This document shows, one piece after another, positions 1-10,634 of a DNA stretch of 38,744 bases. A program made the translations under genes and the position numbers. Source of the DNA: Gammaproteobacteria bacterium (GTDB taxonomy: Bacteria; Pseudomonadota; Gammaproteobacteria; Steroidobacterales; Woeseiaceae); contig JAACFJ010000005.1 of assembly GCA_009937505.1 (NCBI GenBank), forward strand, positions 1 through 38,744. The letters are read 5' to 3'. The number at the start of each line of letters is the position of its first letter. Positions within the stretch are counted from its first letter, which is position 1. The notes under the pieces were generated by a model. That model ran no database searches and was not told the origin of the DNA. It saw nothing but the letters and a program-made list of their open reading frames with translations.

Positions 1-42
1 ATCAGCGCGTATGATAACGGTTATTGCCGGGACAGGCATACT

Positions 43-2190
43 GTGAAGTTCTGCCAAATGGCGGTTACGAAACCTGAAAATCACGACAACGGCGCCGAAC
101 AGGCGGATATCGTCGCTGCCGCACGCGATTTCGCAGGCACACTGCCTGCGCACCCGGGGCTCGCGAGGGCCGTGCAGGACGGCCAGGCCATCGCCGCCAT
201 CGTCGCATCGCTCGGGCTGCCGCAGGACGTTGTTGCCGCTGTGCACCTGTATCCCCTGGTGCGGGATGGTTTCATCGATGATGAAACTATTAAAAACAGT
301 AATTTAGCAGCACTTTCTCAGGTTATTCGAGGTCTGGTCCGGCTCGGCCGGTTCTCGCTTCCCGCAGACTGGCAGCCCGGCGAGGCGCTTGCCGTGCAGC
401 AGTCCGAGGCCCTGCGCAAGATGCTGCTCGCCGTCGTATCGGACGTGCGGCTCGTGCTGGTTCGCATCGCCGAGCAGCTGCACCGCATGCGCTCGGCCAA
501 GGGGGCATCGCAGGCCGAGAAGCTGGCGCTCTCGACGGAAACCCGCGAGATCTATGCCGCACTCGCGAATCGGCTCGGTGTCTGGCAGCTCAAGTGGGAA
601 CTCGAAGACCTCGCGCTTCGCTACACGCAACCCGATACCTATGCCGACATTGCGCACGCACTGAAGGAAAAGCGCGAGGAACGCGAGGCATTCATCGAAG
701 AGGTCAAGGGAATCCTGCGCCGGGAACTTCTCGCTGCCGGCGTGGAAGCCGAGGTTACCGGCCGCCCGAAGCACATCTTCAGCATCTGGCGCAAGATGCA
801 GCGCAAGGACCGAGGCCTCGAAAGCCTGTTCGATATTCGCGCGGTGCGTATCCTGGTAAGGGACGTGAAGGACTGTTACGCGGCACTCGGCGTCGTGCAC
901 AACCTCTGGTCCTACCTTCCGGGCGAATTCGACGACTACATCGCGAACCCGAAGGAAAACGACTACCGCTCGCTGCACACGGCCGTAATCGGCCCGCAGG
1001 GCAAGACGCTGGAAGTCCAGATCCGCTCATTCGATATGCATCGTCAGGCGGAACTCGGCGTTGCCGCTCACTGGCGTTACAAGGAAGGCGGCGGCGCACC
1101 GGCGGCTTTCGACCAGAAGATCCGTTTCCTGCGACAGTTGCTCGACCCGGGTAACGACAGCGGCGACCTGCTCGACCAGATCCGCGACGATGTGTTCGAA
1201 GACCGGGTGTACGCCGTCAGTCCGAAGGGCGACATCGTCGAACTGCCAGCGGAGGCGACGCCGCTCGATTTCGCCTACCACGTGCACACCCAGGTCGGCC
1301 ATCGCTGCCGCGGCGCCAAGGTCAACGGCCGCATCGTGCCCCTCACCTACAAGATTCAGAACGGCGACAAAATAGAGATCATCACCGGCAGCCAGTCGCA
1401 GCCGAGCCGCGACTGGCTCAGCCCCCGCCTCGGCTATCTTGTCGGCAGCCGCAGCCGCGCAAAGGTGCGCAACTGGTTCCGCCAGCAGGACAGGGACCAG
1501 CACCTTCGCCAGGGCCGCGAGATCCTGGAGCGGGAACTTGCGCGCCTCAACGTCAGGGATGTTGCGACCGATACCATCGCGACCCAGATGAAATTCTCCA
1601 ACACCGAAACGCTGTGCGTCGCGCTCGGGGCTGGAGACCTCACGCCGGCGGCCGTTGCCACGGCACTGCAGCAGCTTCGCGGGACCGATACGGCACAGAT
1701 GTTGCGGCGGCGGCGTCCGGCGCAACGCAAGGCGGGACAGCCCGAGGGCGTGGCGGTAAGCGGCGTGGGCGATCTCATGTGCAACTTTGCACGCTGCTGC
1801 CATCCGGTACCGCCGGAACCGATATCCGGCTATATCACCCAGGGGCGTGGGGTAAGTATCCATCGGCAGGACTGTGGCAACTTCCTCGGCCTCAACCAGC
1901 GCCAGCCCGAGCGCATTATCGAGGTGGACTGGGGCAACTCGGAGTCCGCGACCTACCCTGCCGACCTTACCCTGCGCGCCTACGACCGCAGCGGGCTGAT
2001 CCGCGATATCAGTACGGTCCTTGCCGATGAGGGGGCGAACGTCATCGACCTGAAGAGCAAGACGGACAAGAAAACCCTGGAAACCGTGATGGAGATCAGC
2101 GTCGAGATTCGCGATCTGCCGACGCTCAGCACCACGATTGCGAGGCTGGAGCAGCTACCCAATGTCATCACCGTACAACGCCGATCCTGA
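43..2190 (+). CDS. relA: RelA, GTP pyrophosphokinase (ppGpp synthetase I)
   Basis: Makes (p)ppGpp from ATP and GDP/GTP on stalled ribosomes during amino-acid starvation. The protein has 715 residues. The N-terminal HD hydrolase region (about 30-170) has lost the His-Asp pair: the family HD site reads as VHLYPLV here, so hydrolysis is unlikely. The synthetase domain (about 230-350) carries the acidic EFDD motif at residues 295-298, the mark of RelA rather than bifunctional SpoT (RxKD). TGS follows (about 395-455), then the conserved Cys-Cys-His (585-587) of the ribosome-binding zinc-finger region, then a C-terminal ACT domain (about 640-715). GTG at 43 is preceded by AGG six bases upstream; ATG at 58 is the alternative. 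A short AT-rich stretch with rare codons lies at about 278-330. Confidence 0.96.
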   Translation: MKFCQMAVTKPENHDNGAEQADIVAAARDFAGTLPAHPGLARAVQDGQAIAAIVASLGLPQDVVAAVHLYPLVRDGFIDDETIKNSNLAALSQVIRGLVRLGRFSLPADWQPGEALAVQQSEALRKMLLAVVSDVRLVLVRIAEQLHRMRSAKGASQAEKLALSTETREIYAALANRLGVWQLKWELEDLALRYTQPDTYADIAHALKEKREEREAFIEEVKGILRRELLAAGVEAEVTGRPKHIFSIWRKMQRKDRGLESLFDIRAVRILVRDVKDCYAALGVVHNLWSYLPGEFDDYIANPKENDYRSLHTAVIGPQGKTLEVQIRSFDMHRQAELGVAAHWRYKEGGGAPAAFDQKIRFLRQLLDPGNDSGDLLDQIRDDVFEDRVYAVSPKGDIVELPAEATPLDFAYHVHTQVGHRCRGAKVNGRIVPLTYKIQNGDKIEIITGSQSQPSRDWLSPRLGYLVGSRSRAKVRNWFRQQDRDQHLRQGREILERELARLNVRDVATDTIATQMKFSNTETLCVALGAGDLTPAAVATALQQLRGTDTAQMLRRRRPAQRKAGQPEGVAVSGVGDLMCNFARCCHPVPPEPISGYITQGRGVSIHRQDCGNFLGLNQRQPERIIEVDWGNSESATYPADLTLRAYDRSGLIRDISTVLADEGANVIDLKSKTDKKTLETVMEISVEIRDLPTLSTTIARLEQLPNVITVQRRS

Positions 2191-2242
2191 TTTCGGTTAG
2201 TATTCCAAGGCATAAAAAAACAGAACAACAAAGGACAGGGGA

Positions 2243-3718
2243 ATGCAGGAATTCGTCGATCTGATCAATAGCTACGTCTGGAGCCCGGTGCTCGTCTATC
2301 TTCTGCTGGCGGCAGGACTGTTCTTCTCGGTCCTTACCCGCTTCGTGCAGGTGCGCCTCTTCAAGGAGATGATCAACCTGCTGTTCTCCAGCAAGGAGTC
2401 CGATCGCGGTATCTCGTCATTCCAGGCTTTATCGGTGTCACTGTCGGGCCGCGTCGGCACCGGCAACATCGCCGGCGTCGCCGCAGCGATCGGCTTCGGC
2501 GGCCCCGGGGCCGTGTTCTGGATGTGGGTCGTAGCGTTCCTGGGCGCAGCAACCGCCTATGTCGAGTCGGCGCTCGGCCAGATCTACAAGGAAGAAGACG
2601 AGGGCCAGTTCCGCGGCGGACCGGCGTACTACATCGAGAAAGCGATGGGCCAGAAATGGTACGCGTGGATATTCGCCATTTCGACTATCTTCGCCGTCGG
2701 ACTGCTGTTGCCGACCGTGCAATCGAATGCCATCGGCAATGCGGCCGATCTCGCCTTCGGTGGCTCCGGTGTCCTGGAGACGTCGCTCGGTTCGGTGACC
2801 TATACCAAGTTGTTGACGGCCACCATTGTCGTGCTGATTCTCGCCTTCATCATTTTCGGCGGCGTCAAGCGAATTGCACACTTTACGCAGGTCGTCGTGC
2901 CGTTCATGGCGATCGGTTATGTGCTCCTCGCGATCGTTATCATCCTGCTGCACATCACTGAGTTGCCCGGGATCCTTATGCTGATCGTCACGGATGCCTT
3001 CACGCCGATGGCCGGTGTCGGCGCCGCGATCGGCTGGGGTGTCAAGCGCGGGGTGTACTCGAACGAAGCGGGACAGGGAACCGGGCCGCACGCAGCTGCG
3101 GCGTCCGAAGTCGAGCATCCGGCGCAACAGGGGCTCGTCCAGGCCTTTTCGGTCTACGTCGATACGCTGTTCGTATGCTCGGCAACGGCCTTCATGATCC
3201 TGATTACGAACCAGTATTACGTGACGGGTATCGAGGCGACGGAGAGCGGCGGAATGCTGTCCAACGACGTCCTCGCGAACAGTCCGGCGTTCACCCAGTA
3301 CGCACTGGAGAGCGTCGTCGGCGGTTTCGGCAAGACATTTGTGGCGTTCGCTCTGTTCTTCTTCGCGTTCACGACAATCCTCGCCTACTACTACATCGCG
3401 GAAACCAACGTCGCTTACATACGGCGCACGATACGCGTTCCCGGCGAGATCACCGTGCTGAAGATCCTGATGCTGGGCGCGGTCTTCTACGGCACCGTAC
3501 GCACCGCGGACCTCGCCTGGGCTCTCGGCGACATGGCCGTCGGTTTGATGGCGTGGCTGAATATCATCGGCATCCTGGTCCTGTTCCTGATGGGCAAGCC
3601 GGCGCTTAAAGCGCTCAAGGACTACGAAGCGCAGATGAAAGCGGGTGTGACGAAGTACACCTTCGATCCCAAGAAGCTCGGTATAAAGAACGCGGACTTT
3701 TGGGAAGGTGAGGGCTGA
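2243..3718 (+). CDS. AGCS-family Na+/alanine (glycine) symporter
   Basis: Inner-membrane sodium:amino-acid symporter of the alanine or glycine:cation symporter family (sodium:alanine symporter, AgcS/DagA type). The 491 residues are largely hydrophobic, with about ten or eleven membrane spans. The family signature near residues 68-90, with SGRVGTGNIAGVAAAIGFGG followed by PGAVFWMW, is intact. The family PAYYIEKAMG segment (about 127-136) and the GWGVKRGVYSNEAGQGTGP segment (about 264-282) are also present. The start ATG follows an AGGGGA ribosome site. It lies 52 bases after relA on the same strand, so read-through is possible. It ends convergent with lpdA across a 10-bp hairpin. Substrate choice between alanine and glycine cannot be read from the sequence. 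Confidence 0.93.
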   Translation: MQEFVDLINSYVWSPVLVYLLLAAGLFFSVLTRFVQVRLFKEMINLLFSSKESDRGISSFQALSVSLSGRVGTGNIAGVAAAIGFGGPGAVFWMWVVAFLGAATAYVESALGQIYKEEDEGQFRGGPAYYIEKAMGQKWYAWIFAISTIFAVGLLLPTVQSNAIGNAADLAFGGSGVLETSLGSVTYTKLLTATIVVLILAFIIFGGVKRIAHFTQVVVPFMAIGYVLLAIVIILLHITELPGILMLIVTDAFTPMAGVGAAIGWGVKRGVYSNEAGQGTGPHAAAASEVEHPAQQGLVQAFSVYVDTLFVCSATAFMILITNQYYVTGIEATESGGMLSNDVLANSPAFTQYALESVVGGFGKTFVAFALFFFAFTTILAYYYIAETNVAYIRRTIRVPGEITVLKILMLGAVFYGTVRTADLAWALGDMAVGLMAWLNIIGILVLFLMGKPALKALKDYEAQMKAGVTKYTFDPKKLGIKNADFWEGEG

Positions 3719-3731
3719 CCGCAGCGTAGCC

Positions 3732-3760
3732 AGGGCCTGTTAATACAATGAACAGGCCCT
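3732..3760. terminator. Hairpin between convergent symporter and lpdA genes
   Basis: Perfect 10-bp stem, AGGGCCTGTT (3732-3741) and AACAGGCCCT (3751-3760), with a 9-base loop. There is no T-tract on either side. The minus-strand arm runs into the lpdA stop codon (3759-3761). It probably ends or stabilises both converging transcripts. Confidence 0.55.
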
Positions 3761-5183
3761 AGTTCATGTAGTTAAGCGCGCGTTTGTCGACGGCAAGCGC
3801 GGCCTCGTGAATGGACTCGGCAAGACTGGGATGGGCGTGGATCGTGCGCTGGATGTCCTCGGTGCTGGCCGAAAATTCCAGGGCGAGAACGGCTTCGGAA
3901 ATAAGTTCGCCGGCCATTGGGCCCACGATGTGCACCCCGAGTACCTCGTCGTCGTCTTCGGCCGAGATGATCTTGACCATGCCCGTAGTCTGCTCCATCG
4001 CCTTTGCCCGGCCGTTGGCAGCAAACGGGAATGAGCCCTTCTTGTAGGGGCGGCCACTTTCCTTGACTTCCGCTTCGGTCTTGCCTACCCAGGCGATCTC
4101 GGGCGCGGTGTAAATCACCGACGGGATAACGTTGTAGTTGACCTCCGCTATCTCTCCGGCGATGAGATCGGCAGCCATGACGCCCTCTTCCGAACTTTTG
4201 TGCGCAAGCATCGGGCCGCGCACCGAATCGCCGACTGCAAACACGCCCTTGACGCGCGTGCGGCAGTCCTCGTCCACCACGATGAAACCACGATCGTCCA
4301 GCTGGATACCGGCGTCGTCCGCCAGCAAGCCTTCCGTGTATGGCTTGCGGCCGACCGCCACGATCAGCTTGTCCACCTCGATGGCGTGCGATCCGGCCTT
4401 ATCGTCGTACTCAACCTTGACGCCCTTCTTGCCCGCCTTGGCTGCAGTCACTTTCGCACCCAGCTGGATGTCGAGCCCCTGCTTCTTGAAGTCTCGCGCT
4501 GCCACGTTCGCAACGTCGCGATCGGCCATGAACAGGAAATCGTCCATGGCTTCCAGAATGGTGACTTTCGAGCCTAGCCGTGACCACACGCTGCCGAGTT
4601 CGAGACCGATGACGCCGGCACCGATTACGCCGAGACGCTCCGGTATCGCCTCGAGTTCCAGCGCATCCCAGGAGTCGATGATGGTTTCGCCGTCGAACCG
4701 CGCGAACGGCAGCTCGATGGGTGCCGAGCCGGATGCCAGGATGACAGACTTCGCCTCGAGAATTTCGGGATCACCATCATCAGGGGTGAACTCTACTTTC
4801 CTGCCTGCGAGCAGCTTGCCGTGACCCACCAGGCCTTCGACCTTGTTGGCTTTGAACAGGCCGGCGATGCCGCCTGTCAGCTGGCGCACGATTCCCGCCC
4901 GGCGCTTTTGCATTGCGGCGATATCGAGACCGAGCTCGCCGGTCTTGATACCGTGCTTCTTGAATTCGTGCCCGGCGCGGTGGTAGAGCTCGGACGACTC
5001 CAGCATGGCTTTCGACGGTATACAACCCGCATTCAGGCAGGTACCGCCGAACGCGTGCTTGCCGTCCCTGTTCTTCCACTCATCGATACACGCGACGCTC
5101 ATACCGTGTTGCGCGGCCCGAATCGCAGCGACATAGCCGCCGGGTCCCGCGCCGATAACAACGACATCAAATTTTCTGCTCAT
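3759..5183 (-). CDS. lpdA: Dihydrolipoyl dehydrogenase (E3)
   Basis: FAD flavoprotein that reoxidises dihydrolipoamide with NAD+ in the 2-oxoglutarate dehydrogenase complex, and probably in other lipoyl systems. The 474 residues match the family length. The N-terminal FAD motif GAGPGGYVAA is at 11-20, and the redox disulfide is Cys49-Cys54 in CLNAGC. An NAD-binding GxGxxGxE motif is mid-protein (GVIGAGVIGLELG). The C-terminal active-site His-Glu motif HAHPSLAE spans 449-456. It is the last gene of sucA-sucB-lpdA, 15 bases after sucB, so its main partner here is OGDH. The Ala in CLNAGC, where Val is common, is a mild and known variation. Confidence 0.97.
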   Translation of the reverse strand: MSRKFDVVVIGAGPGGYVAAIRAAQHGMSVACIDEWKNRDGKHAFGGTCLNAGCIPSKAMLESSELYHRAGHEFKKHGIKTGELGLDIAAMQKRRAGIVRQLTGGIAGLFKANKVEGLVGHGKLLAGRKVEFTPDDGDPEILEAKSVILASGSAPIELPFARFDGETIIDSWDALELEAIPERLGVIGAGVIGLELGSVWSRLGSKVTILEAMDDFLFMADRDVANVAARDFKKQGLDIQLGAKVTAAKAGKKGVKVEYDDKAGSHAIEVDKLIVAVGRKPYTEGLLADDAGIQLDDRGFIVVDEDCRTRVKGVFAVGDSVRGPMLAHKSSEEGVMAADLIAGEIAEVNYNVIPSVIYTAPEIAWVGKTEAEVKESGRPYKKGSFPFAANGRAKAMEQTTGMVKIISAEDDDEVLGVHIVGPMAGELISEAVLALEFSASTEDIQRTIHAHPSLAESIHEAALAVDKRALNYMN

Positions 5184-5198
5184 CTTCGACTTGTTTCC

Positions 5199-6431
5199 TT
5201 AAACCTGTAACAGCAGCCTGCCCGGATCCTCGAGCTGCTCCTTGATCGTAACGAGGAACTGCACCGCCTCGCGGCCATCGATGATCCGGTGATCATAGGT
5301 CACCGCGAGGTACATCATCGGGCGAATCTTTATTTCGCCATCGACCACCATCGGACGCTGTTGAATATTGTGCATACCGAGAATGGCGCTTTGCGGCGGA
5401 TTCAGGATCGGCGTCGACATCATCGATCCGAAAATACCGCCGTTGGTGATCGTGAACGTCCCGCCCGTCAGGTCGTCCATGCCGATAGCGCCTTCCTGGG
5501 CCTTGGTCGCCATCGCACCGAGTTCAGTCTCGAACCGGGCAAAACTCATCTGATCGACGTCGCGCAATACCGGCACCATCAGGCCCCTTTGCGTCGAGAC
5601 CGCGATCCCGATGTCGTAGTAGTTATGGTAGACGATGTCGTTATCTTCGACCGATGCATTGACGGCCGGGAATTTCTTCAGCCCCTCGACCGCAGCTTTT
5701 GCGAAGAACGACATGAAGCCGAGACGCACGCCGTGTTTCTTCTCAAACGAATCCTTGTAACGGCTGCGCAAGGCCATGACCTCGGTGAGGTCCACTTCGT
5801 TGAACGTAGTGAGCATTGCGGCCGTATGTTGCGCGTCCACCATGCGCTCGGCGATCCGCGCCCGCAGCCGCGTCATCGGCACGCGCTGTTCACTGCGTTC
5901 CAGCCCGACGGCCGCGTGCGCGTCGTCGGCGACCGGCGCCCGGTCGCCCGGCGTCACATCGCTGCTTTCGTCAGCCTTCAGGAATGCCATGACGTCAGCT
6001 TTCGTGATACGGCCGTCCTTGCCGGTACCGGTAACGATCGTCGCTTCGAGATCGTGCTCTTCCAGGAGGCGGCGTACGGCGGGGCTGGTTTTCCCCGCCT
6101 TTGCCGCGCGCGGAGATTCGGCAGGTGGTTCTTCCACCGCGGCTGGCTGCTCCTCGGCCTGCGCAGGCTCGGCCGCCGCTTGCCCGGCACCCTCGCCCTC
6201 AGCCAGAACCGCCAGCACGTCCCCGGCGGTGACTGTCGCACCGTCGTCGACCTTGATTTCCTGCAGCACTCCGTCGGCGGGTGCCGGAACTTCAAGTACG
6301 ACCTTGTCAGTTTCCAGGTCGACAAGATTTTCGTCTCGATTGACTCGCTCGCCGGCTTTCTTGTGCCAGGCGACGAGGGTTGCATCGGTCACCGACTCCG
6401 GCAGTGCTGGCACTTTGATTTCAATACTCAT
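5199..6431 (-). CDS. sucB: Dihydrolipoyllysine succinyltransferase (OGDH E2)
   Basis: Core E2 of the 2-oxoglutarate dehydrogenase complex; it transfers succinyl from lipoate to CoA in the TCA cycle. The 410 residues comprise a lipoyl domain with the lipoylated Lys43 in ETDKVVLE, an Ala/Glu/Pro-rich linker (about 80-115), a peripheral-subunit-binding domain (about 112-150, [11 protein letters not shown] then [11 protein letters not shown]), and a catalytic domain ending with the CoA-acyltransferase His381-Asp385 motif (HRIIDG). Its start overlaps the sucA stop as ATGA, which indicates translational coupling. A single lipoyl domain is usual for SucB. Confidence 0.97.
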   Translation of the reverse strand: MSIEIKVPALPESVTDATLVAWHKKAGERVNRDENLVDLETDKVVLEVPAPADGVLQEIKVDDGATVTAGDVLAVLAEGEGAGQAAAEPAQAEEQPAAVEEPPAESPRAAKAGKTSPAVRRLLEEHDLEATIVTGTGKDGRITKADVMAFLKADESSDVTPGDRAPVADDAHAAVGLERSEQRVPMTRLRARIAERMVDAQHTAAMLTTFNEVDLTEVMALRSRYKDSFEKKHGVRLGFMSFFAKAAVEGLKKFPAVNASVEDNDIVYHNYYDIGIAVSTQRGLMVPVLRDVDQMSFARFETELGAMATKAQEGAIGMDDLTGGTFTITNGGIFGSMMSTPILNPPQSAILGMHNIQQRPMVVDGEIKIRPMMYLAVTYDHRIIDGREAVQFLVTIKEQLEDPGRLLLQV

Positions 6432-9307
6432 TTGGTTTTCCGTTTCGACTCGCGCGGCCTGACTGACTTGCTCGCCTTGATTTCGATATCGAGCGCCGCG
6501 TCGACCAATGCCTTTTGCTGTTGAAGATGAACTTTAAATATACCGGATGCGGGCGCGGCCGCTCCGGCACGGCCCGCGTAATAGAGGTGCTGGTGATCGC
6601 GCAAGGGTTCCTGCAGACGGTGCCGGATCTGGTACCAGGCACCCTGGTTCTGCGGCTCCTCCTGGCACCATACGATATCCTCGACGTGCTCATATTGCTC
6701 TATCACTGCGGCGAACTCATCGATGGGGAAGGGATAGAGCTGCTCGATTCGAATGAGCGCAACGTCATTGATGCCGTGCACCTGGCGAGCCTCGAGCAGG
6801 TCGTAATAGACCTTACCGCTGCAGAATACGACACGCCGCGTTGCGGCGGGCTCGATCGCCTCGATCTCGGGAATGATCAGGTTGAAACGGCCATCGGATA
6901 ATGCCGTAATCGGTGACACCGACATCTTGTGCCGCAACAGGCTTTTCGGCGTCATGACGATCAGCGGCTTGCGGAACTTGCGCAACATCTGGCGACGCAA
7001 CATGTGAAACATCTGCGCCGGCGTAGACGGCACGCAGACCTGCATGTTGTGTTCGGCGCAAAGCTGCAGGAATCGTTCGAGCCTCGCGGACGAGTGCTCA
7101 GGTCCCTGCCCTTCGTAGCCGTGCGGCAGGAACAGAGTCATGCCGCAGAGACGGCCCCACTTCGCATCACCGGAACTGATGAACTGATCGATAACCACCT
7201 GCGCCCCGTTCACGAAGTCGCCGAACTGGCCCTCCCAGATGACGAGCGTACCGGGGTCCGTCGTGGCGTAACCGTATTCGAAGCCGAGCACCGCCTCTTC
7301 CGACAGCAATGAATCAATGACGCGAAACGCGTTCGGCCGCTCGACGATGTGTTGCAGCGGTGTGTATTCCTGGTTGTTGACCTGGTTGTGCAGCACCGCG
7401 TGGCGATGGAAGAACGTGCCGCGGCCACTGTCCTGGCCGACCAGTCGGCAGTCGAAGCCGTCCTCTATCAAAGACGCGTACGCCATGGTTTCGGCGAAAC
7501 CCCAGTCCATGGCGATCTCGCCCGAGGCCATGCGTGCCCGTTCATCGACAATGCGCTGTACGCGACCGTGCAGCTTTATATCGCGAGGAATTTCCGTGAA
7601 GTACTTGCTGGCTCGTTCAGCACGCGACGGACTGATCGTCGTGTCGACAGGCTCGTCCCAGCTCGCATCGATGTATGGCGTCCAGTCGACCGTGAATTCG
7701 TTGCCGATCATACCCAGCGACGCTTTCGGCACGGGTTCGCCGCGGTCCAGCCGGTCACGGTAATCATCCTGCATCTTGCGGACACCGTCCTTGCTGATGA
7801 GCTTTTTCTCGATCAACCGTTCCGCGTAGAGGTCCCGCGTCGTGCGATGGCTTCGAATCGTGCTGTACATGACCGGCTGTGTTGCTGCAGGCTCATCGGC
7901 TTCATTGTGGCCGTGACGGCGGTAGCAGACGAGGTCGATAACGACGTCCTTCTTGAACTTCTGGCGATACTGCAGCGCGAGCCGGGTCACGAGAATCGCG
8001 GCCTCCGGATCGTCGCCGTTGACGTGGAATATCGGCGCCTCGATCATCTTCGCAACGTCACTGCAATAGTCGGTCGAACGAGCGTCGGAGGGCCGGTTTG
8101 TCGTGAAACCGATCTGGTTATTCACCACGATATGCACGGTGCCACCGGTCCTGAAGCCATTGGTCTGTGACAGCTGGAATGTCTCGGTGACGACGCCCTG
8201 CCCTGAAAATGCCGCATCGCCATGGATGAGTACCGGCAGGACCTCGACGCGTTCCCTGTCGTCGCGGCGTTGTTGACGCGCGCGGACCGAACCCTCGACG
8301 ACCGGATCGACGATCTCGAGATGCGACGGATTGAAGGCGAGCGCAATATGCACGTTACCGCCGCTGGTCTTCATGTCGGCGGAGAAGCCCTTGTGATACT
8401 TGACGTCGCCCGAACCCTTGAGTTCGTCGAGGTCGTAGTTGCCTTCGAACTCCTCGAACAGCTCTTCCGGCGACTTGCCAAGGATATTAACCAGGACATT
8501 GATACGGCCCCGGTGCGCCATGCCGATGACGATCTCGTGAATCCCCGCGGCACCGCCCTGGTGAATCAGGTCGTCCAGCATCGGGATCAGGCTGTCACCG
8601 CCTTCCAGCGAGAATCGCTTCTGCCCCACATATCTTGTATGCAGGTAGCGCTCGATGCCTTCCGCGCTGGTCATCTGCTCGAGAATGGTCAGTCGCTCCT
8701 CATCGCTGAGCGCCGGCGAAGCCATGTCGTGCTCGAAGTGCTTGCGCAGCCAGAGACGCTCGCGAGCGCGCGAGATGTGTGCAACTTCGACCGTGGCCTT
8801 GCCGCAATAAATGGACCTGAGCAACGCGATGATGTCACGCAGTTTCATGCGCGAATTTCCCGACCCGGCGAGCCCGCCCGTATAGAACTCCGTGTCCATG
8901 TCGGCCTCTGTCAGGCCCAGGTAATCGAGCTTGAGGACGCCCGGGACGCGCCGCTCCATCAGGCCGAGGGGATCGAGATCTGCGATCTGGTGTCCACGCA
9001 GGCTGTAGACCTGGATGAGCCGCGCCACCGCGGCCTGCTTCTCGGCCGAGGACCCTGACAACTTGCGGCCGCCCGGCCTCATTTGCCGCGCCCTGCCGCC
9101 GTCGCGCGCCGACTCGAGCAGCTCTTCCCGTATCCCGGAATGGGCGATCTCGGTCCCTGGATCTCCCAGCGACTCGAAGTATTCCCGCCAGGCCTTCGGA
9201 ACCGAGCCCGGGTCGCTCAGGTATTGCTCATACATGGCCTCGACGGCGCTGGCATTACTGCCGAACAGCGGTGTCGATGCATATTGGTCCTTGAGAGAAC
9301 TGCCCAT
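6428..9307 (-). CDS. sucA: 2-oxoglutarate dehydrogenase E1 component
   Basis: Thiamine-diphosphate-dependent E1 that decarboxylates 2-oxoglutarate and succinylates the E2 lipoyl group. With ATG at 9307 the protein has 959 residues, near the 933 of the E. coli enzyme. The frame stays open to a TTG at 9391, but the extra 28 residues do not look like the family N-terminus, while residues after 9307 (sequence [20 protein letters not shown]) do. The HRGRINVL and GHNEADEPA segments of the thiamine-binding core and the C-terminal transketolase-like domain are intact. The ribosome site before 9307 is weak. It is the first gene of the sucA-sucB-lpdA operon; sucC, sucD and sdh genes are not in view. 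Confidence 0.96.
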   Translation of the reverse strand: MGSSLKDQYASTPLFGSNASAVEAMYEQYLSDPGSVPKAWREYFESLGDPGTEIAHSGIREELLESARDGGRARQMRPGGRKLSGSSAEKQAAVARLIQVYSLRGHQIADLDPLGLMERRVPGVLKLDYLGLTEADMDTEFYTGGLAGSGNSRMKLRDIIALLRSIYCGKATVEVAHISRARERLWLRKHFEHDMASPALSDEERLTILEQMTSAEGIERYLHTRYVGQKRFSLEGGDSLIPMLDDLIHQGGAAGIHEIVIGMAHRGRINVLVNILGKSPEELFEEFEGNYDLDELKGSGDVKYHKGFSADMKTSGGNVHIALAFNPSHLEIVDPVVEGSVRARQQRRDDRERVEVLPVLIHGDAAFSGQGVVTETFQLSQTNGFRTGGTVHIVVNNQIGFTTNRPSDARSTDYCSDVAKMIEAPIFHVNGDDPEAAILVTRLALQYRQKFKKDVVIDLVCYRRHGHNEADEPAATQPVMYSTIRSHRTTRDLYAERLIEKKLISKDGVRKMQDDYRDRLDRGEPVPKASLGMIGNEFTVDWTPYIDASWDEPVDTTISPSRAERASKYFTEIPRDIKLHGRVQRIVDERARMASGEIAMDWGFAETMAYASLIEDGFDCRLVGQDSGRGTFFHRHAVLHNQVNNQEYTPLQHIVERPNAFRVIDSLLSEEAVLGFEYGYATTDPGTLVIWEGQFGDFVNGAQVVIDQFISSGDAKWGRLCGMTLFLPHGYEGQGPEHSSARLERFLQLCAEHNMQVCVPSTPAQMFHMLRRQMLRKFRKPLIVMTPKSLLRHKMSVSPITALSDGRFNLIIPEIEAIEPAATRRVVFCSGKVYYDLLEARQVHGINDVALIRIEQLYPFPIDEFAAVIEQYEHVEDIVWCQEEPQNQGAWYQIRHRLQEPLRDHQHLYYAGRAGAAAPASGIFKVHLQQQKALVDAALDIEIKASKSVRPRESKRKTK

Positions 9308-9379
9308 GAGAATGGATTGTGGGGACGATTCGCCCCGTGAGTACCCGCTTATCTGTTCAGGCTGCTGAAAAGGCCGGCT

Positions 9380-9408
9380 AGTGTAGCCCAAGCTACCGGT
9401 ATTGGGAA
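9380..9408 (-). promoter_or_regulatory. Possible sigma70 promoter for sucA
   Basis: On the minus strand TTCCCA (9408-9403) lies 17 bases before TACACT (9385-9380), giving a start near 9373 and a leader of about 66 bases before the sucA ATG. The -10 is good and the -35 is poor, so the call is tentative. Confidence 0.35.
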
Positions 9409-9419
9409 CGATACGTTAG

Positions 9420-9893
9420 TCAAAGCACTGCTAGCAGGTTCACGATCTCGTAGCAGACGAGGCAGCAGTAGAAGCTGAAGAAAAAGGTCAGGAAAAGGCC
9501 GGTGCGCAAGCGGTTCATGAACCGGGATTTGGCGAGAAACACCAGGATCAGGATGCCCGTGCCGGTCATCACAATCTTGCTGACCGCGAAGGCTGCCGTG
9601 CCCTGGCTGAGCATGCTATCCATAAACGGATTTGCCTCGATCATGCCGTGCTGCATCAGCGTCAACGTCAGGAAGGCATCGGCGCAGCTCAAAAGCATGA
9701 TGCCGACCGCAAGGAAGAACAGCCAGGGATGGTGCCAGTCGAGAAAAATGACGCCGGCGTCCGCATTGCGTCGCAAATCACGTCGCCGGGAACGCATAAA
9801 GCCGAAGAACACGGTACGCCAGCTGAAATCGCGGCGCTCGTCGTCAGCACGCCGCTCGGCCAAATCCCTGCTCTCGATGAAAGTGTCATCCAT
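9420..9893 (-). CDS. DUF5658-type small membrane protein
   Basis: Uncharacterised inner-membrane protein, 157 residues from ATG 9893. A charged cytoplasmic N-terminus of about 55 residues is followed by DWHHPWLFFLAVGIMLLSCA, the start of a DUF5658-like block. Three spans follow, at about 60-78, 95-115 and 130-155. EANPFM after the first span is also typical of that family. An in-frame GTG at 9899 has a better-placed AGGA, so the true start may be two codons earlier. It lies downstream of the cytochrome c gene on the same strand with an 80-base gap. No function is known, and the family assignment is from memory of the motif. Confidence 0.7.
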   Translation of the reverse strand: MDDTFIESRDLAERRADDERRDFSWRTVFFGFMRSRRRDLRRNADAGVIFLDWHHPWLFFLAVGIMLLSCADAFLTLTLMQHGMIEANPFMDSMLSQGTAAFAVSKIVMTGTGILILVFLAKSRFMNRLRTGLFLTFFFSFYCCLVCYEIVNLLAVL

Positions 9894-9972
9894 ATCCACT
9901 GGTGTCCCGCTTCCTGCTTTGATCAATCACGCCGTGGTAACACACAGAGTATCGTAACCTGCGCCCCGCACG

Positions 9973-10479
9973 CTAGCCGCCGTTCTGCTGGCTCGTTACC
10001 TCGAGCAGGTATGCGATCACGTCGGCCCGGTCGCCCGCGCGCGATACGCCCGGAAAACTCATCCGATTACCCGGCAAGAATAGCGCCGGCTGTGCGAGCC
10101 ATGCATCCAGTGCCCTTGGCGTCCACACAAAATCCGCTTCCTGCAGCGCGCCCGAGTAACTGTAACGTTCTGCCGAACCCGCCGGTTTGCCGAAGACTCC
10201 GTAGAGGTTCGGGCCCACCATGTTTACTCCGCCTTTGCCTATCGTGTGGCAGGCCTTGCACATCTGTGCCAGGCGCCGGCCGTTATCGCGGTCGGCCCCG
10301 GCGTACGGCGCCTGCGCCAGGTAATCGGCTGCCGGCAGCAGCGCCTGTTCGCCGAGCGTTGCCGCCGTCAATGGCGCAGCGGCGCCGTCACCGGGCGCCG
10401 ACGACGAAGTTGATTCTCCGCCACAGGCCGTTACAAGACATACCGATGCCAAGATCAGGACCGCCGTATTCCGATTCAC
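9973..10479 (-). CDS. Class I c-type cytochrome lipoprotein
   Basis: Membrane-anchored periplasmic electron carrier, 168 residues from GTG 10479. A lipoprotein signal ends in VTAC, with the lipidated Cys at residue 19, followed by a Ser/Ala/Gly-rich tether. The haem site is CKACH at 74-78 (covalent Cys74 and Cys77, axial His78), and the likely sixth ligand is Met140 in GNRMSFPGV, so this is a c2/c550-like fold. GAGG lies about 13 bases before the GTG. The frame continues upstream for about 130 codons, but that stretch is intergenic in character. The gene is divergent from alkB. Its partner oxidase or dehydrogenase is not in view. Confidence 0.9.
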   Translation of the reverse strand: MNRNTAVLILASVCLVTACGGESTSSSAPGDGAAAPLTAATLGEQALLPAADYLAQAPYAGADRDNGRRLAQMCKACHTIGKGGVNMVGPNLYGVFGKPAGSAERYSYSGALQEADFVWTPRALDAWLAQPALFLPGNRMSFPGVSRAGDRADVIAYLLEVTSQQNGG

Positions 10480-10634
10480 TCCGAGCCAACCCTCTGTTTT
10501 CGAAGTAACGTATAAAACTATAAGGCAATTTGCGTACCAGCGCTGCACACCCCTTGTTTCCTGCCGATTTCTGCGTCCCCGGCGGGTCCCGCCGTAGAAA
10601 TATGTATAATTTTCCGACGCCAGTATCGGCCGCG

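Noticed and set aside
5289-6524. 411-codon plus-strand frame across sucB
   Set aside because: Antisense shadow of a textbook sucB gene; no ribosome site and a His/Arg-rich composition typical of GC-rich reverse frames.
9308-9391. N-terminal extension of SucA from TTG 9391
   Set aside because: The extra residues do not resemble the family N-terminus and lie over the likely promoter and leader.
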